A stretch of 42,315 bases of DNA from Aerolutibacter ruishenii (GTDB lineage Bacteria; Pseudomonadota; Gammaproteobacteria; Xanthomonadales; Xanthomonadaceae): assembly GCF_007830115.1 (NCBI RefSeq), contig NZ_VLKP01000017.1:1-42315 (forward strand), in the 5' to 3' direction. The notes under the pieces are model-generated. The model saw nothing but the letters and a program-made list of their open reading frames with translations, was not told the origin of the DNA and did not search any database. Position 1 is the first letter of the stretch, and each line of letters begins with the position of its first letter. Shown piece after piece: positions 1 through 8,861 of the stretch. A program made the translations under genes and the position numbers.

Positions 1-556
1 CTTGCTGCGCGAGTTGCTGGCCAGTGCCGGGTTTGCCGATGCTGGGCTCCACAGCAGCCACTCGCTGCGCCGCGGGTTTGCCAGCTGGGCCAACGACCAA
101 GGCTGGGATATGAAGGCGCTGATGGAGTACGTGGGCTGGCGCGATGTGCAGTCGGCCATGCGTTACCTGGACGGGCGTGACCCGTTCGCCCGGGATCGCA
201 TTGAAGCGAGCCTGCCCAGCCCAGCCGCGCCAGCTCCGACGATGGCGCTGCCGGCGCCCGAGGGCAAATCTGCCCTGCAGCTGCGCCTACGCATGATGCT
301 GACCCCGTTTGCCCGCGCCGGCCGTGGCGCGGCCAAGGCCCGGGGGCGAATCGAAGAGATCTGCTTGGCTCCGTTCCAAGCTGTGCGGCTGAACACCGCC
401 AGCAGCGAGTACCGGTTGACTGCTCCCACCGATCCCGACCGGGATCTGGATGAAATTTTGGCTACGTTGCTCGATGACATGCACCGCATGGCCGATACGC
501 ACCAGTGTTTCCTGGAAGCGTCTCTCAGTACAGACGACGGCCGCCACTGGGATTGA
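1..556 (+). CDS. Tyrosine recombinase, C-terminal part (5' truncated by window edge)
   Basis: The reading frame is open from the left edge, so only about the last 185 residues are visible. The catalytic end of a tyrosine (phage-integrase-type) site-specific recombinase is clear: a HSLRRGF box (H and R at visible residues 20 and 23), then EYVGWRDVQSAMRYLD. In that segment W replaces the common second His and Y55 is the likely nucleophile. About 130 residues follow the tyrosine, which is unusually long; this tail has no domain I recognise. The stop lies 24 bases before the start of a Tn3-family transposase on the same strand, so the two probably form one transcription unit. In Tn3-type elements such recombinases resolve the cointegrate. 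The recombinase of the large transposon at 37896-38987 is a different protein. Confidence 0.85.
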   Translation, partial: LLRELLASAGFADAGLHSSHSLRRGFASWANDQGWDMKALMEYVGWRDVQSAMRYLDGRDPFARDRIEASLPSPAAPAPTMALPAPEGKSALQLRLRMMLTPFARAGRGAAKARGRIEEICLAPFQAVRLNTASSEYRLTAPTDPDRDLDEILATLLDDMHRMADTHQCFLEASLSTDDGRHWD

Positions 557-580
557 CCCCCCTCATAACCTCCGGATCCA

Positions 581-3574
581 ATGGCTACCCTTCACGAGAC
601 CGCCTACCCGCGACTGAAGCCTGATCCCACCGCCAAGGAACTGGAGGAGATCTATACCCCGACCGCCGCTGAGATTGCATTTGCAAAACAGCTGACCACC
701 CAGCCGGGTCCGCAATTGGCGGTACTGATTCATCTCAAGCTCTTCCAGCGTTTGGGCTACTTCACACTGTTGGCCGACGTACCCGAGCGGATCCGGCAGC
801 ACATCGCCAAGGCCGCCCGACTCGGGCGCGTATTGGATACCGACCAGCTCGAACGCTACGACGCCTCCGGCAGCAAGCGCCGGCACATGCCGCAGCTTCG
901 GCAGTTCATCGGTGTACGTCCCCTGGATAAATCAGGCTTGGCCTGGCTGGACACGGTGGCCACCGGAGCAGCCCAGACCAAGCACACCATCCCGGACATC
1001 GTGAACGTCCTGCTCGAAGAGCTGGTGCACCATCGCTACGAACTGCCCGGTTTCCGCACCCTGGAACTGGCCGCCATCGGCGCGCGTGAGCGGGTCAATC
1101 TGGGCTACTACCGCAGCATCAGCCACGCGCTGACGCCTACCACGCGCACGCTCATTGACGACTTGCTGCGCGCACCGGAAAACTCCAGGTTCACCGGCTG
1201 GCAATCGCTCAAGCGCGAGCCTGGTCGGCCCACCAACAAGGAAGTCCGGTTCTATCTGCAGCACATCCGCATGCTGCAGCAGTTGGCTGAGCAGCTGCCT
1301 CCGATCGATGTGCCGGTCCCTAAGCTTAAGCAATTCCGTGCAATGGCCCGGGCCTATGACGCCAGCGAGCTGGCCGAATTGGCTCCGGACAAGCGCTATG
1401 CGCTGGCCACCATCTTCATTCGCGCCCAGCATGCCAAAACGCTGGATGATGCAGCCGAGTTGTTCATTAAACAGGTGCGCGGGCTGGAGAACACGGCCCA
1501 GCAGAAGCTGCTGGCCTACCAGCTCGAACATGCCAAGCGGGCCGACTTCCTCATCGGCCAGCTCAAGGAAATCCTGCAGGCCTATCAGCTCGACGGCAGC
1601 GATAGTCAGCGCGTGGATGCCATCGACAACAGCCTGGAAGCGGAAGTGTCGACCCTGCTGGCCGAATGCGAAGAACATATGGCCTACGCGGGGAAGAACT
1701 ACCTGCCTTTCATGTTGCAGCCCTATGGCGCGGTCAGGCCACTGCTGTTCAACGGGCTGGAGCTGATGAATTTGCGGGCAACCAGCCACGATGCCGGCAT
1801 GGAGCCATTGATCGCAGCGGTGCTGTCGCTGCGCAACCAACGCCGTGAGCTGATCGAAGTCGCATCCCTCGGCCTGGATCCGGAAAAGGACTTCGATTGG
1901 ATGTCCAAGCTCTGGCGTCAGCACGTGTTTGGCAAACGGGCCAGCGCGGCAGGCGCCGGCTGGATGCACCGCAAGTACTTCGAGCTGGCGGTACTGGTGC
2001 AGGTCAAGGACGAACTGAAGTCCGGCGATCTCTTCATTCCCAGCAGCGAACGGTTTGATGACTACCGCGAGCAGCTGGTCGATGAAGCCACCTTGGCCCA
2101 AGAGCTGGAAGCCTATGGCCAGGTGTCAGGCCTGCCCACCGACGCCGAGTCGTTCGTGGCAGGGTTGCGCGCACAATTGACCTCCCTGGCCGACGAGGTC
2201 GACGCGCGTTTCCCGGAGAACGTGCATGCGGACATCCTGGAGGGGCGCCTGGTGCTGCGGAAGGGGCAACGCGCCGAAGTCTCCAGCGCGATTACCACGG
2301 TGGATCGCCTCATCGCCGAACGGCTCCCAGAGTCCAGCATCGTCGATGTGCTGATCGACGCCAGCCAATGGCTGGATCTGCACCGCTTCTTCCGTCCGAT
2401 CGCCGGCACCGAGAGCCAGGTTGAAGATCTGCCCCGGCGGGTGATCACCACGCTGTTTTGCTATGGCTGCAACTTGGGTCCGACGCAGACGGCGCGGTCG
2501 ATCAAGGGCTTCAGCCGTCGCCAGGTCGCTTGGCTCAACCTCAAATACGTGACCGAGGATGTCCTTGAGAAGGCCATCGTGGAGGTCGTTAATACCTACA
2601 ACAAATTTGACCTGCCGGGCTATTGGGGCAGCGGCAAGAGCGCGTCAGCAGATGGCACCAAGTGGAGCGTCTACGAAGACAACCTGCTGTCGGAGTACCA
2701 CATCCGCTACGGCGGCTATGGCGGCATCGGCTACTACCACGTGTCCGACAAATACGTGGCTCTGTTCAGCCACTTCATTCCCTGTGGCGTGCACGAGGGC
2801 ATCTACATCTTGGACGGCCTGTTGGCCAACACTTCCGACATCCAGCCTGAGATCGTCCATGGTGACACGCAGGCGCAAAGCTATCCGGTCTTCGGCCTGG
2901 CCCACATGCTGGGCATCCAGCTGATGCCCAGGATCCGAAACATCAAAGATCTGACGTTCTTCCGGCCTGAACCGGGAAGGGCCTACAAGAACATCCAGGC
3001 CCTGTTTGGGGACAGCATCGACTGGCAACTGATCGCCACCCATCTCCACGACATGCTGCGGGTGGTGATCTCCATCCGATTGGGCAAGATCACCGCGTCC
3101 TCGATCCTGCGCCGATTGGGCACCTACAGCCGAAAGAACAAACTGTACTTTGCCTTCCGGGAGCTGGGCAAGGCCGTCAGAACGCTGTTCTTGCTGCGCT
3201 ACATTGATGACCACGAGATCCGCAAAACGATCAATGCCGCGACCAACAAGAGCGAGGAATACAACGGTTTCGTGAAGTGGGTGTTCTTTGGCAGCCAAGG
3301 GATCATTGCCGAGAACGTCCAACACGAGCAGCGCAAGATCATCAAGTACAGTCAGCTGGTGGCCAACATGATCATCCTCCACAACGTGGAAGGCATGAGC
3401 CGGACCTTGGCCGAAATGCAGAAGGAGGGGATTGAACTGACGCCCGAGATTCTGGCCGGCCTGTCGCCTTACCGAACCAGCCACATCAATCGCTTCGGCG
3501 ATTACCACTTGGATCTTGAAAGGGAAGTGGCGCCGCTGAGCTATGCCGCCAAAGTCCTTGAACAGGCCCCATAG
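581..3574 (+). CDS. tnpA: Tn3-family transposase (resident element)
   Basis: This is a 997-residue protein, the usual length for Tn3-family transposases (about 960-1010). The N-terminal third matches the Tn3 DUF4158 region (TAYPRLKP, FQRLGYF). The C-terminal half is the RNase H-like Tn3 DDE domain. The catalytic triad can be placed at D691 (SADGTKW), D762 (HGDTQAQ) and E892 (NKSEEYNGF), with spacings of 71 and 130 that are identical to those in the second transposase of this window. It makes the strand transfers of replicative transposition at the element's terminal repeats. It follows a tyrosine recombinase on the same strand, which supplies resolution. It shares the N-terminal and catalytic signatures of the transposase at 3907-6855, so both belong to related subgroups. 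The gene looks intact. Confidence 0.95.
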   Translation: MATLHETAYPRLKPDPTAKELEEIYTPTAAEIAFAKQLTTQPGPQLAVLIHLKLFQRLGYFTLLADVPERIRQHIAKAARLGRVLDTDQLERYDASGSKRRHMPQLRQFIGVRPLDKSGLAWLDTVATGAAQTKHTIPDIVNVLLEELVHHRYELPGFRTLELAAIGARERVNLGYYRSISHALTPTTRTLIDDLLRAPENSRFTGWQSLKREPGRPTNKEVRFYLQHIRMLQQLAEQLPPIDVPVPKLKQFRAMARAYDASELAELAPDKRYALATIFIRAQHAKTLDDAAELFIKQVRGLENTAQQKLLAYQLEHAKRADFLIGQLKEILQAYQLDGSDSQRVDAIDNSLEAEVSTLLAECEEHMAYAGKNYLPFMLQPYGAVRPLLFNGLELMNLRATSHDAGMEPLIAAVLSLRNQRRELIEVASLGLDPEKDFDWMSKLWRQHVFGKRASAAGAGWMHRKYFELAVLVQVKDELKSGDLFIPSSERFDDYREQLVDEATLAQELEAYGQVSGLPTDAESFVAGLRAQLTSLADEVDARFPENVHADILEGRLVLRKGQRAEVSSAITTVDRLIAERLPESSIVDVLIDASQWLDLHRFFRPIAGTESQVEDLPRRVITTLFCYGCNLGPTQTARSIKGFSRRQVAWLNLKYVTEDVLEKAIVEVVNTYNKFDLPGYWGSGKSASADGTKWSVYEDNLLSEYHIRYGGYGGIGYYHVSDKYVALFSHFIPCGVHEGIYILDGLLANTSDIQPEIVHGDTQAQSYPVFGLAHMLGIQLMPRIRNIKDLTFFRPEPGRAYKNIQALFGDSIDWQLIATHLHDMLRVVISIRLGKITASSILRRLGTYSRKNKLYFAFRELGKAVRTLFLLRYIDDHEIRKTINAATNKSEEYNGFVKWVFFGSQGIIAENVQHEQRKIIKYSQLVANMIILHNVEGMSRTLAEMQKEGIELTPEILAGLSPYRTSHINRFGDYHLDLEREVAPLSYAAKVLEQAP

Positions 3575-3818
3575 ACGGGGAGATCCGCTATCGGAATAAG
3601 GCAATTATCATTGCGCTTCAATCGTTTAGGTGGCTTTTGGCCCAGTACGTAACGATTCCCTGCCGACCCTCGATTTCGCGCACTTCGCACATGCTGGGTC
3701 TGCAACGTGGCGACAGGACGTTAGCCTCTCATTCCAGCCGACCGATTCCAACGGGGACGGAATCGTAAGCAAATCAATAGGATAGAGTGCCGTGGCCGAC
3801 CATTCCTTGACCCATCGT
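3575..3818. other. Non-coding junction between the two Tn3-type elements
   Basis: These 244 bases lie between the first transposase and the left repeat of the large transposon, and no gene is supported. They should contain the right terminal repeat of the first element. A segment at about 3632-3671, which reads on the minus strand from GAGGGTCGGCAGGG through ACGTACTGGG, is a candidate because it begins G-rich and lies downstream of tnpA. The partner repeat lies outside the window, so this cannot be confirmed. The five bases ATCGT at 3814-3818 are the expected left copy of the 5-bp target duplication of the large element. Confidence 0.35.
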
Positions 3819-3856
3819 GGGGGGCAGCCGAGATACGTGTAAAAACCGATCACAAA
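3819..3856 (+). repeat. Left terminal inverted repeat of the large transposon
   Basis: This begins with six G residues, then CAGCCGAGATACGTGTAAAA, and ends in CACAAA. Compared with the reverse complement of 42278-42315 it differs at positions 6, 29, 31 and 32 only. A G-rich outer end followed by a GCCGAGATA core is typical of Tn3-family repeats of the Tn4651/Tn5041 branch (recalled, not searched). Confidence 0.92.
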
Positions 3857-3879
3857 GGCCGAAAAGTCCTTTGTGATCG
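3847..3879 (-). terminator. Rho-independent terminator of the tnpA gene, overlapping the left repeat
   Basis: A perfect 12-bp hairpin has arms CGATCACAAAGG (3847-3858) and CCTTTGTGATCG (3868-3879) around a 9-base loop. Read on the minus strand it follows the transposase stop codon by 27 bases and is followed by GGTTTTTA, giving the hairpin plus T-run of an intrinsic terminator. Its distal arm lies partly inside the inner end of the terminal repeat. Confidence 0.8.
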
Positions 3880-3906
3880 ATAACTTACAAAGTTTTCGTT
3901 CGTCGT

Positions 3907-6855
3907 TTAAGCGTCCAGCTCGAGCTCCCCGTCGATCGGATCCGGGGCTTCCTCGAAGTTCAGCCAGTAGTCCCCAAAGCGCTTGATGTGTTGGGTGGGG
4001 TAGGGGCTCAGGCACGCCACTTGGGCCACCGTGATCTTCCACCCGCCCTTACGAAGCGCGCGGATGATCCGCGTCTGGTGGACCGAGTTCCACAAGATCA
4101 CCGCATTTGCCACCACATGGGTGTACTTGACCGCTTTTTCCTGTTCGATCGGGTCATTCTGGGTGATGACCTCGCCACCAAAGCGCAGGTGCTTGCTGAA
4201 CCCATTGAAGGACTCGGCCTTGTTGCAGGATGCGGTGACCTCAACGCGGAGCGGCCCGTCCTGGATGTAGCGCAGTAGATACAGGGTCCGCACCGCGGTG
4301 CCGAGCGCCTTGAACGCGTGGTAGAGCCTGTTCTTCCGGCTGTAATTGCCCAGCTTGCGCAGAAGCGTCGACGGGGCGATGCGGCCGGCGCGGATGGACA
4401 CGACCACCTGCAGCAGGTCCTTGAAGTGCCGCTCCACAAGCTCCCAGTCGACGGACTCCCGGAACAGGGGCTCGATGTGGTCGTAGCGGGTGCCGGGGTC
4501 GGGTCGGAAAAACCGGTAGTCCTTCCAGTTGCGAATCCGCGGCATGAGCTGGATGCCCAGCAGGTAGGCGAGGGCGAAGATCGGCAGGGACTGTCCCTGG
4601 GTGTCGGCGTGGAGCCGATCGGGCTGCAGATCGCTCGAGTTCTTGTAGTGCATGTCCAAGATATGCACGCCTTCCCAGACCCCGCAGCCCAGAAACTGGG
4701 TGAAGAGGGCAACGTAGGTGTCGGATACGTGGTGGTAGGCGATGCCGCCCACGCCGCCGTAGCGCACGTGATACGAGGCCAGCGCGTTGTCCTCGTACAG
4801 GTCGTGCTGCGTGCCGTCAGCGGCGGCGCTGGAGCCGTCACCCCAGAACCGGGGCAGGTGCATGGCGGCAAACGCGTTGACCACGTCGCGCGAGGCGGCC
4901 TCGAGCTTCGTGGCATCGATATGACGGCGATTGACGAAACCGATCTGATGGGACGACACCGCGCCGCGCATGTGCCGTGCGGTCTGGGCGGGGCCGAGAT
5001 TGCAGCCGTAGGCGAACAGGGTGACGACATATCGGCTCGCCGCACTCTCAAGCTTGGGCTCCGAACCCGAGATCGGTCCGAACTGCCGGGTGTAGTCGGT
5101 CCAGCAGTGCACGTCCCAGAGGATGTCTACGATGCCCCGCACCGGCATGCGTTCGGAGATCGCCGCGGCCAAGGCCTCGGTACCCGGAGGAATGGGGCGC
5201 GCGGCGTGCCGCTTCAGGTGGGGCTCCCCGTTCGGGTCGATCACGAGCGCGGCGTTTTGAAGGTAGTCCGCGTCGGTCGTCAGGGCCTGCACGCGAAGCC
5301 GCTCCCGCAGTTCAGCCACGAATCCGGTGGCGTCCGCGGGCAAACCCAGCTCGTCGCAGTGCGCTTTTGCCGGGGTTTCGCAGTCGTCCCAGGGCACGAG
5401 CATGGCCCGGTAGTCACCGTGCGCGATCGCGCCGACGATCGCGATGTCGCCCGAACGCAACTCGTTGGCGAGCGAGGAGAAGACGCAGGCCTGGAAGAAG
5501 TCGAAGCGATACCGCTCGGCGCTCTCGGCGCGTTCGATGATCAGCTCGCGCCAGGCGTGGATGGCGAACCCGAGGTCGACCGATTCCGTGAGGTACGCAC
5601 TGCGGCCATGGCGACGCAGCACGACCATCGCATCGATCAGCGTGGTGTCTTCCGTCGTCGAGACAAACTCGAGGGTGCGCAGCATGCGCATAAAGAGCGA
5701 GCGGAAGCCCTCGAGCGGCTTGAGGATGTAGCGCAGATGCTGGTCACCGTGGAACTGCATCAGCGCTTCGCAGTCGCGCAGCAGCGGCTGGATGCCCCCG
5801 CGATCCTCGATCAGGTGGCGGATCGCGCGACCGGCATCGGCGTCGGCCGGATGCTCGGCCAACAGGCGAATCACGTCGGCGATCGTCGCCACCATGGCGT
5901 CGGTGCGTTCGCGAAAAGCCAGCCGGTCGAGCTCGAGCGCGTCCTTGGCCGCGCGGTGGATCTTGGCCATCCGACGGATGAACATCTCCGCGATCTCATC
6001 GCGCGTGGTGGCGCGGGCGTGTGCGAGCAGGCATGCCAGCAGGGCGCGCCGCTTCACCGGCCCGTAGTCGCGCAGCTCGCTGGCATCCATCGCGGCCGCC
6101 TCGGCGGCGAAGTGCCGCCGCTTCACATGCGGGACCTCGTCCAGCACGCCCTCGACCCGCACGAGGCCGTCCAGAAAGTCCAAATGGTCCAGCAGGGCGC
6201 GCAGGTTGGTCGCCGAGTCCTTGCGGGCCCGCTTCTTGAGCTGGAACAGCAGGCTCTTGCCGCCACCGGGCACATCGAGCAGCGCGTCGAGCTGCGCCTT
6301 GTCGGCTTCGCTCAGGCGCGCGTCGATCCCGGCAAAGACCCGGGTGTTGATCGTGGTCCGGACGCGGCGGCAAAGGCGATCGAGCGTGGAGAACGCCGGC
6401 AGTTCGAAGCGCTCGCGGCCCAGTACCGCAAGGCTCGCATTAATGATGTCCGCGGGGTGGTCCTGGACCGCCGCCGCTTCGGCCATAGCCTCGGCGGCCG
6501 CATGCAGGGCGTCGCGCCCGAAGCGGCGCGCCTTGCAGCGCTTGAGGATGTCCTTCTGGTAGCGACGATAGGTCGCTTCCCCCAGCGGCGAGGGCACGAC
6601 GTTGCGCCGGAGCTTGAGGCAGGTGCGCAGATGGACGACGACATAGGGGGGGACGTCCGCGACCGCGGGCAGGTAGCCCAAGCGCTGGAACGACTTGAAC
6701 AGCATCGCGTAGGCGAGCCGATGCGGGGCACTCTTGCTGAATTTGCGGTTGAACAGCTCGATCTCGTCGTCGGTCGGCGTGTACGCCGTCGCGAGTTCCC
6801 GATCGAGGGCTTTCTTGCGAAAGCGGGGATAGGCGGTGCGGTCGATGGACGTCAT
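3907..6855 (-). CDS. tnpA: Tn3-family transposase of the large transposon
   Basis: This 982-residue transposase is responsible for moving the 38.5-kb element. The start is placed at the ATG at 6855 because GGGGGA lies just upstream and the protein then aligns from its first residues (TAYPRF) with the transposase at 581. The longer frame would add 26 residues that resemble no Tn3 N-terminus. DUF4158-type N-terminal and DDE C-terminal regions are present, with catalytic D680 (AADGTQH), D751 (HADTQGQ) and E881 (NKAESFNGF). The gene ends 50 bases from the left terminal repeat and is followed by an intrinsic terminator. No resolvase gene is next to it; resolution is encoded 31 kb away by tnpS/tnpT. 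The sequence appears complete, with no frameshift. Confidence 0.96.
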   Translation of the reverse strand: MTSIDRTAYPRFRKKALDRELATAYTPTDDEIELFNRKFSKSAPHRLAYAMLFKSFQRLGYLPAVADVPPYVVVHLRTCLKLRRNVVPSPLGEATYRRYQKDILKRCKARRFGRDALHAAAEAMAEAAAVQDHPADIINASLAVLGRERFELPAFSTLDRLCRRVRTTINTRVFAGIDARLSEADKAQLDALLDVPGGGKSLLFQLKKRARKDSATNLRALLDHLDFLDGLVRVEGVLDEVPHVKRRHFAAEAAAMDASELRDYGPVKRRALLACLLAHARATTRDEIAEMFIRRMAKIHRAAKDALELDRLAFRERTDAMVATIADVIRLLAEHPADADAGRAIRHLIEDRGGIQPLLRDCEALMQFHGDQHLRYILKPLEGFRSLFMRMLRTLEFVSTTEDTTLIDAMVVLRRHGRSAYLTESVDLGFAIHAWRELIIERAESAERYRFDFFQACVFSSLANELRSGDIAIVGAIAHGDYRAMLVPWDDCETPAKAHCDELGLPADATGFVAELRERLRVQALTTDADYLQNAALVIDPNGEPHLKRHAARPIPPGTEALAAAISERMPVRGIVDILWDVHCWTDYTRQFGPISGSEPKLESAASRYVVTLFAYGCNLGPAQTARHMRGAVSSHQIGFVNRRHIDATKLEAASRDVVNAFAAMHLPRFWGDGSSAAADGTQHDLYEDNALASYHVRYGGVGGIAYHHVSDTYVALFTQFLGCGVWEGVHILDMHYKNSSDLQPDRLHADTQGQSLPIFALAYLLGIQLMPRIRNWKDYRFFRPDPGTRYDHIEPLFRESVDWELVERHFKDLLQVVVSIRAGRIAPSTLLRKLGNYSRKNRLYHAFKALGTAVRTLYLLRYIQDGPLRVEVTASCNKAESFNGFSKHLRFGGEVITQNDPIEQEKAVKYTHVVANAVILWNSVHQTRIIRALRKGGWKITVAQVACLSPYPTQHIKRFGDYWLNFEEAPDPIDGELELDA

Positions 6856-7104
6856 GCGTCCCCCGCGGGCACGACGGGGGGTGCCGGCGTAAGCCGGGGC
6901 AGGTGACAGGCAGGCATGGGACTCCTCAGGCAACAGTCGCCCGAGCCGGCTCGCAGAGCGGCTTGACGGGCAGGGAGGAAATGCGCGAGGCTTGCCAGCG
7001 AGTCGTTATCGAAGCAACCGCTGTTCAAGCACTCTCAAGGGGTTCCGCGTTAGCGCGCGGGCCCCTTGTGCGTTTCCGGGGGCACGAAAATGCGGGGCGG
7101 TCGG

Positions 7105-7419
7105 CTAGCGCATGGCATCGCCTCCTTGCGGGCCGGCAGGTTCTGCCTCGGCATTCGTCGCCGGCTCGCTCGCCGCCGGTTCCGCGGCGCCCCGCGACGC
7201 CAGCCACCGAGCGAGCTCGAACGTGCGTGCAAAGCGCCCGCGACGCCCGGTGAGGGTGAACGTCTCGATCGGCATACGTTCGCGCTGCACGGCGACCTGG
7301 AACGCGCGCGCCGTCCGGTAGCCCAGTCCGCGGGCCAGCGCGGTACCCCCGATCAGCTCGCCATGCTCGCTTAAAAGACGCCGCTCGAGGTCGGCAGCGT
7401 CACGGTCGTTCAACGGCAT
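7105..7419 (-). CDS. Small protein of unknown function, possible DNA-binding
   Basis: The protein has 104 residues and I do not recognise a family. The middle part (ELIGGTALARGLGYRTARAFQVAV) could form a helix-turn-helix followed by a short beta segment (FTLTGRRGRFARTFELARWL), a shape seen in small excisionase or AlpA-like regulators. This is inference only. The tail is Ala/Glu/Pro-rich and probably disordered. Two adjacent ATG codons are possible starts (7422 and 7419). It is transcribed toward the transposase, with 249 bases between them, and is divergent from the gene at 7517, so it could regulate one or both. Confidence 0.55.
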   Translation of the reverse strand: MPLNDRDAADLERRLLSEHGELIGGTALARGLGYRTARAFQVAVQRERMPIETFTLTGRRGRFARTFELARWLASRGAAEPAASEPATNAEAEPAGPQGGDAMR

Positions 7420-7516
7420 CATTTCGGCTCAGCAGGCGCAGATTCGCTGCTGGATACCGCATTGCGCGACGGCAATCCATGCCAGAATTGGGAGGAAAAG
7501 ACGTACACGTCGGACC

Positions 7517-8509
7517 ATGCCTGAATCGATAGCGTCAGAGCCCGAAAACGACGCCGTGCTTCGCGGGCGCGGCGAGGAAGACGTCGTACATCGCGCCCAA
7601 AGCGAGGTCTGGCTGGCCTGCGTGCGCTCGATGGCGCGGACCCCGAAAACGCTCGCGGCCATGGGCACGGCATTCCTTGGGGACGCGCCCGATGCCAAGC
7701 GCGTGTTCGCCCGCATCGCGCACGATGCCTCCGACCCGGGGCGCAAGCGGGGCTCGTTGGGTGACCGGAGCGTGGTGGAGCTCGTCGCGCAGGTGCGCGG
7801 TTACCGGGACACGCAGGACGTCTACGGGAGCACGCTGTGGAAGCTCCTCGGCCGCGACCCGTTGCCGATCGATACGCTCGAGATCTATATGGGGGATATC
7901 AGCAAGCGGCTACTGTGGCGTCAGTGGAGTCCCCCGCCCGCGACCGAGGCGAGAGAGGTGTTCGACTTCCTGTCGCCGCCCCCGCGGCCGATGGAGGCGG
8001 CCGCGTTCCGCCGCTGGGCGCTCCGCCTGGCGCGTACGCCCACGATCGATGCGCTGACGCTGCTGTGCCTGTTGTATGAGCGCAGTCTGCGCGAGGACGC
8101 GATCGACGCCGCGCGGTTGCTACACGGCGCGATCCTGAAGGCGGCGCGTCGCTTCTGCGACCGCCCAGGGTTCGCGAGTCGCACGGTTGCGCTCTTCGTG
8201 TTCCTGATTCGTCGCCGCGTGTTGAGCGGCCGACGAATGCTCGATCACCCGTATTCGACGGTGTATGCGGCGGAGGACATGCTGGCGGAATGGCATTGCG
8301 TCGTCGAAGGCGATGACGAGCGCGCGTGGCTCGATCACGAGACGTGGCGCTTGGCCTGCGCGCTCGATAACACGTGGAGCCGGAAGTCCGTCCCGCCGGC
8401 TCCGGACACGATCGGGAGCACGATTGGAGCAGGCGAGCGGCGGTTGTTCGAGGAATTCGCGCAAATGCCCACGGCGCGGCGGCTGGCCAAGCGCTTTCCC
8501 AGCGCCTGA
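7517..8509 (+). CDS. Hypothetical protein, 330 residues
   Basis: A long, clean open frame codes a largely helical, Arg- and Ala-rich soluble protein. I do not recognise the family. There is no signal peptide, membrane segment or obvious catalytic motif. It is divergent from the small gene at 7105 and convergent with the HEPN operon ending at 8544. The first 40 residues are polar and could be overextended, since no strong ribosome-binding site precedes the ATG. It is more likely transposon cargo or a transposon accessory gene than part of the LexA-linked locus, because it reads in the opposite direction. Confidence 0.6.
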   Translation: MPESIASEPENDAVLRGRGEEDVVHRAQSEVWLACVRSMARTPKTLAAMGTAFLGDAPDAKRVFARIAHDASDPGRKRGSLGDRSVVELVAQVRGYRDTQDVYGSTLWKLLGRDPLPIDTLEIYMGDISKRLLWRQWSPPPATEAREVFDFLSPPPRPMEAAAFRRWALRLARTPTIDALTLLCLLYERSLREDAIDAARLLHGAILKAARRFCDRPGFASRTVALFVFLIRRRVLSGRRMLDHPYSTVYAAEDMLAEWHCVVEGDDERAWLDHETWRLACALDNTWSRKSVPPAPDTIGSTIGAGERRLFEEFAQMPTARRLAKRFPSA

Positions 8510-8543
8510 CATCCTGGCGCCCCGTATGGCGGCCCAACGTCGG

Positions 8544-8861
8544 CTAAGGCGCCCGTGCGGTGTAGAAGTCGCCGTCCGCGTCCTCGGCAAGCCCGCGTAG
8601 CACGTCCTCGTCCAGCGCGCGGAGCGCCGGCAGCGAGCCCGCTCCCGTCACGTCCGTGGCGTAGAGCTCAATGCCCTCACCGCGGTCGTGCAGCGAGCGG
8701 CTGCCGGGCAGCCAGGAGCCGTGGAAGGCCTCGCAGTCGAGGCCCGCGTCGCGCGCAGCCGCGCCGCACGCGTCCTCTGCGCGTTGCGCTTCGAACACGC
8801 CGAGGACTCGCCAATGAGAGGGCTCTTGCACCAGCCATCGACGGGAGCGGATCGTGCTCAT
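8544..8861 (-). CDS. Small hypothetical partner of the HEPN protein
   Basis: A 105-residue protein whose ATG overlaps the stop of the upstream HEPN gene by four bases (ATGA), so the two are probably translationally coupled and made in fixed ratio. The sequence has a short beta-rich beginning (RRWLVQEPSHWRVLGVFEAQ) and an acidic C-terminal half (RALDEDVLRGLAEDADGDF). No family is recognised. Coupling to a HEPN protein and the acidic character make an antitoxin or modulator role possible, but this is inference from context alone. Confidence 0.6.
   Translation of the reverse strand: MSTIRSRRWLVQEPSHWRVLGVFEAQRAEDACGAAARDAGLDCEAFHGSWLPGSRSLHDRGEGIELYATDVTGAGSLPALRALDEDVLRGLAEDADGDFYTARAP

Noticed and set aside
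932-2101. Minus-strand open frame of 389 codons
   Set aside because: It is antisense to the first transposase; a shadow of codon usage.
3626-4042. Minus-strand frame crossing the left terminal repeat
   Set aside because: It runs through the repeat and the tnpA 3' end in another frame, so it would be created only by the insertion.
4318-6906. Plus-strand open frame of 862 codons
   Set aside because: It is fully antisense to the transposase, whose catalytic residues are clear. Long antisense frames are common in GC-rich DNA.
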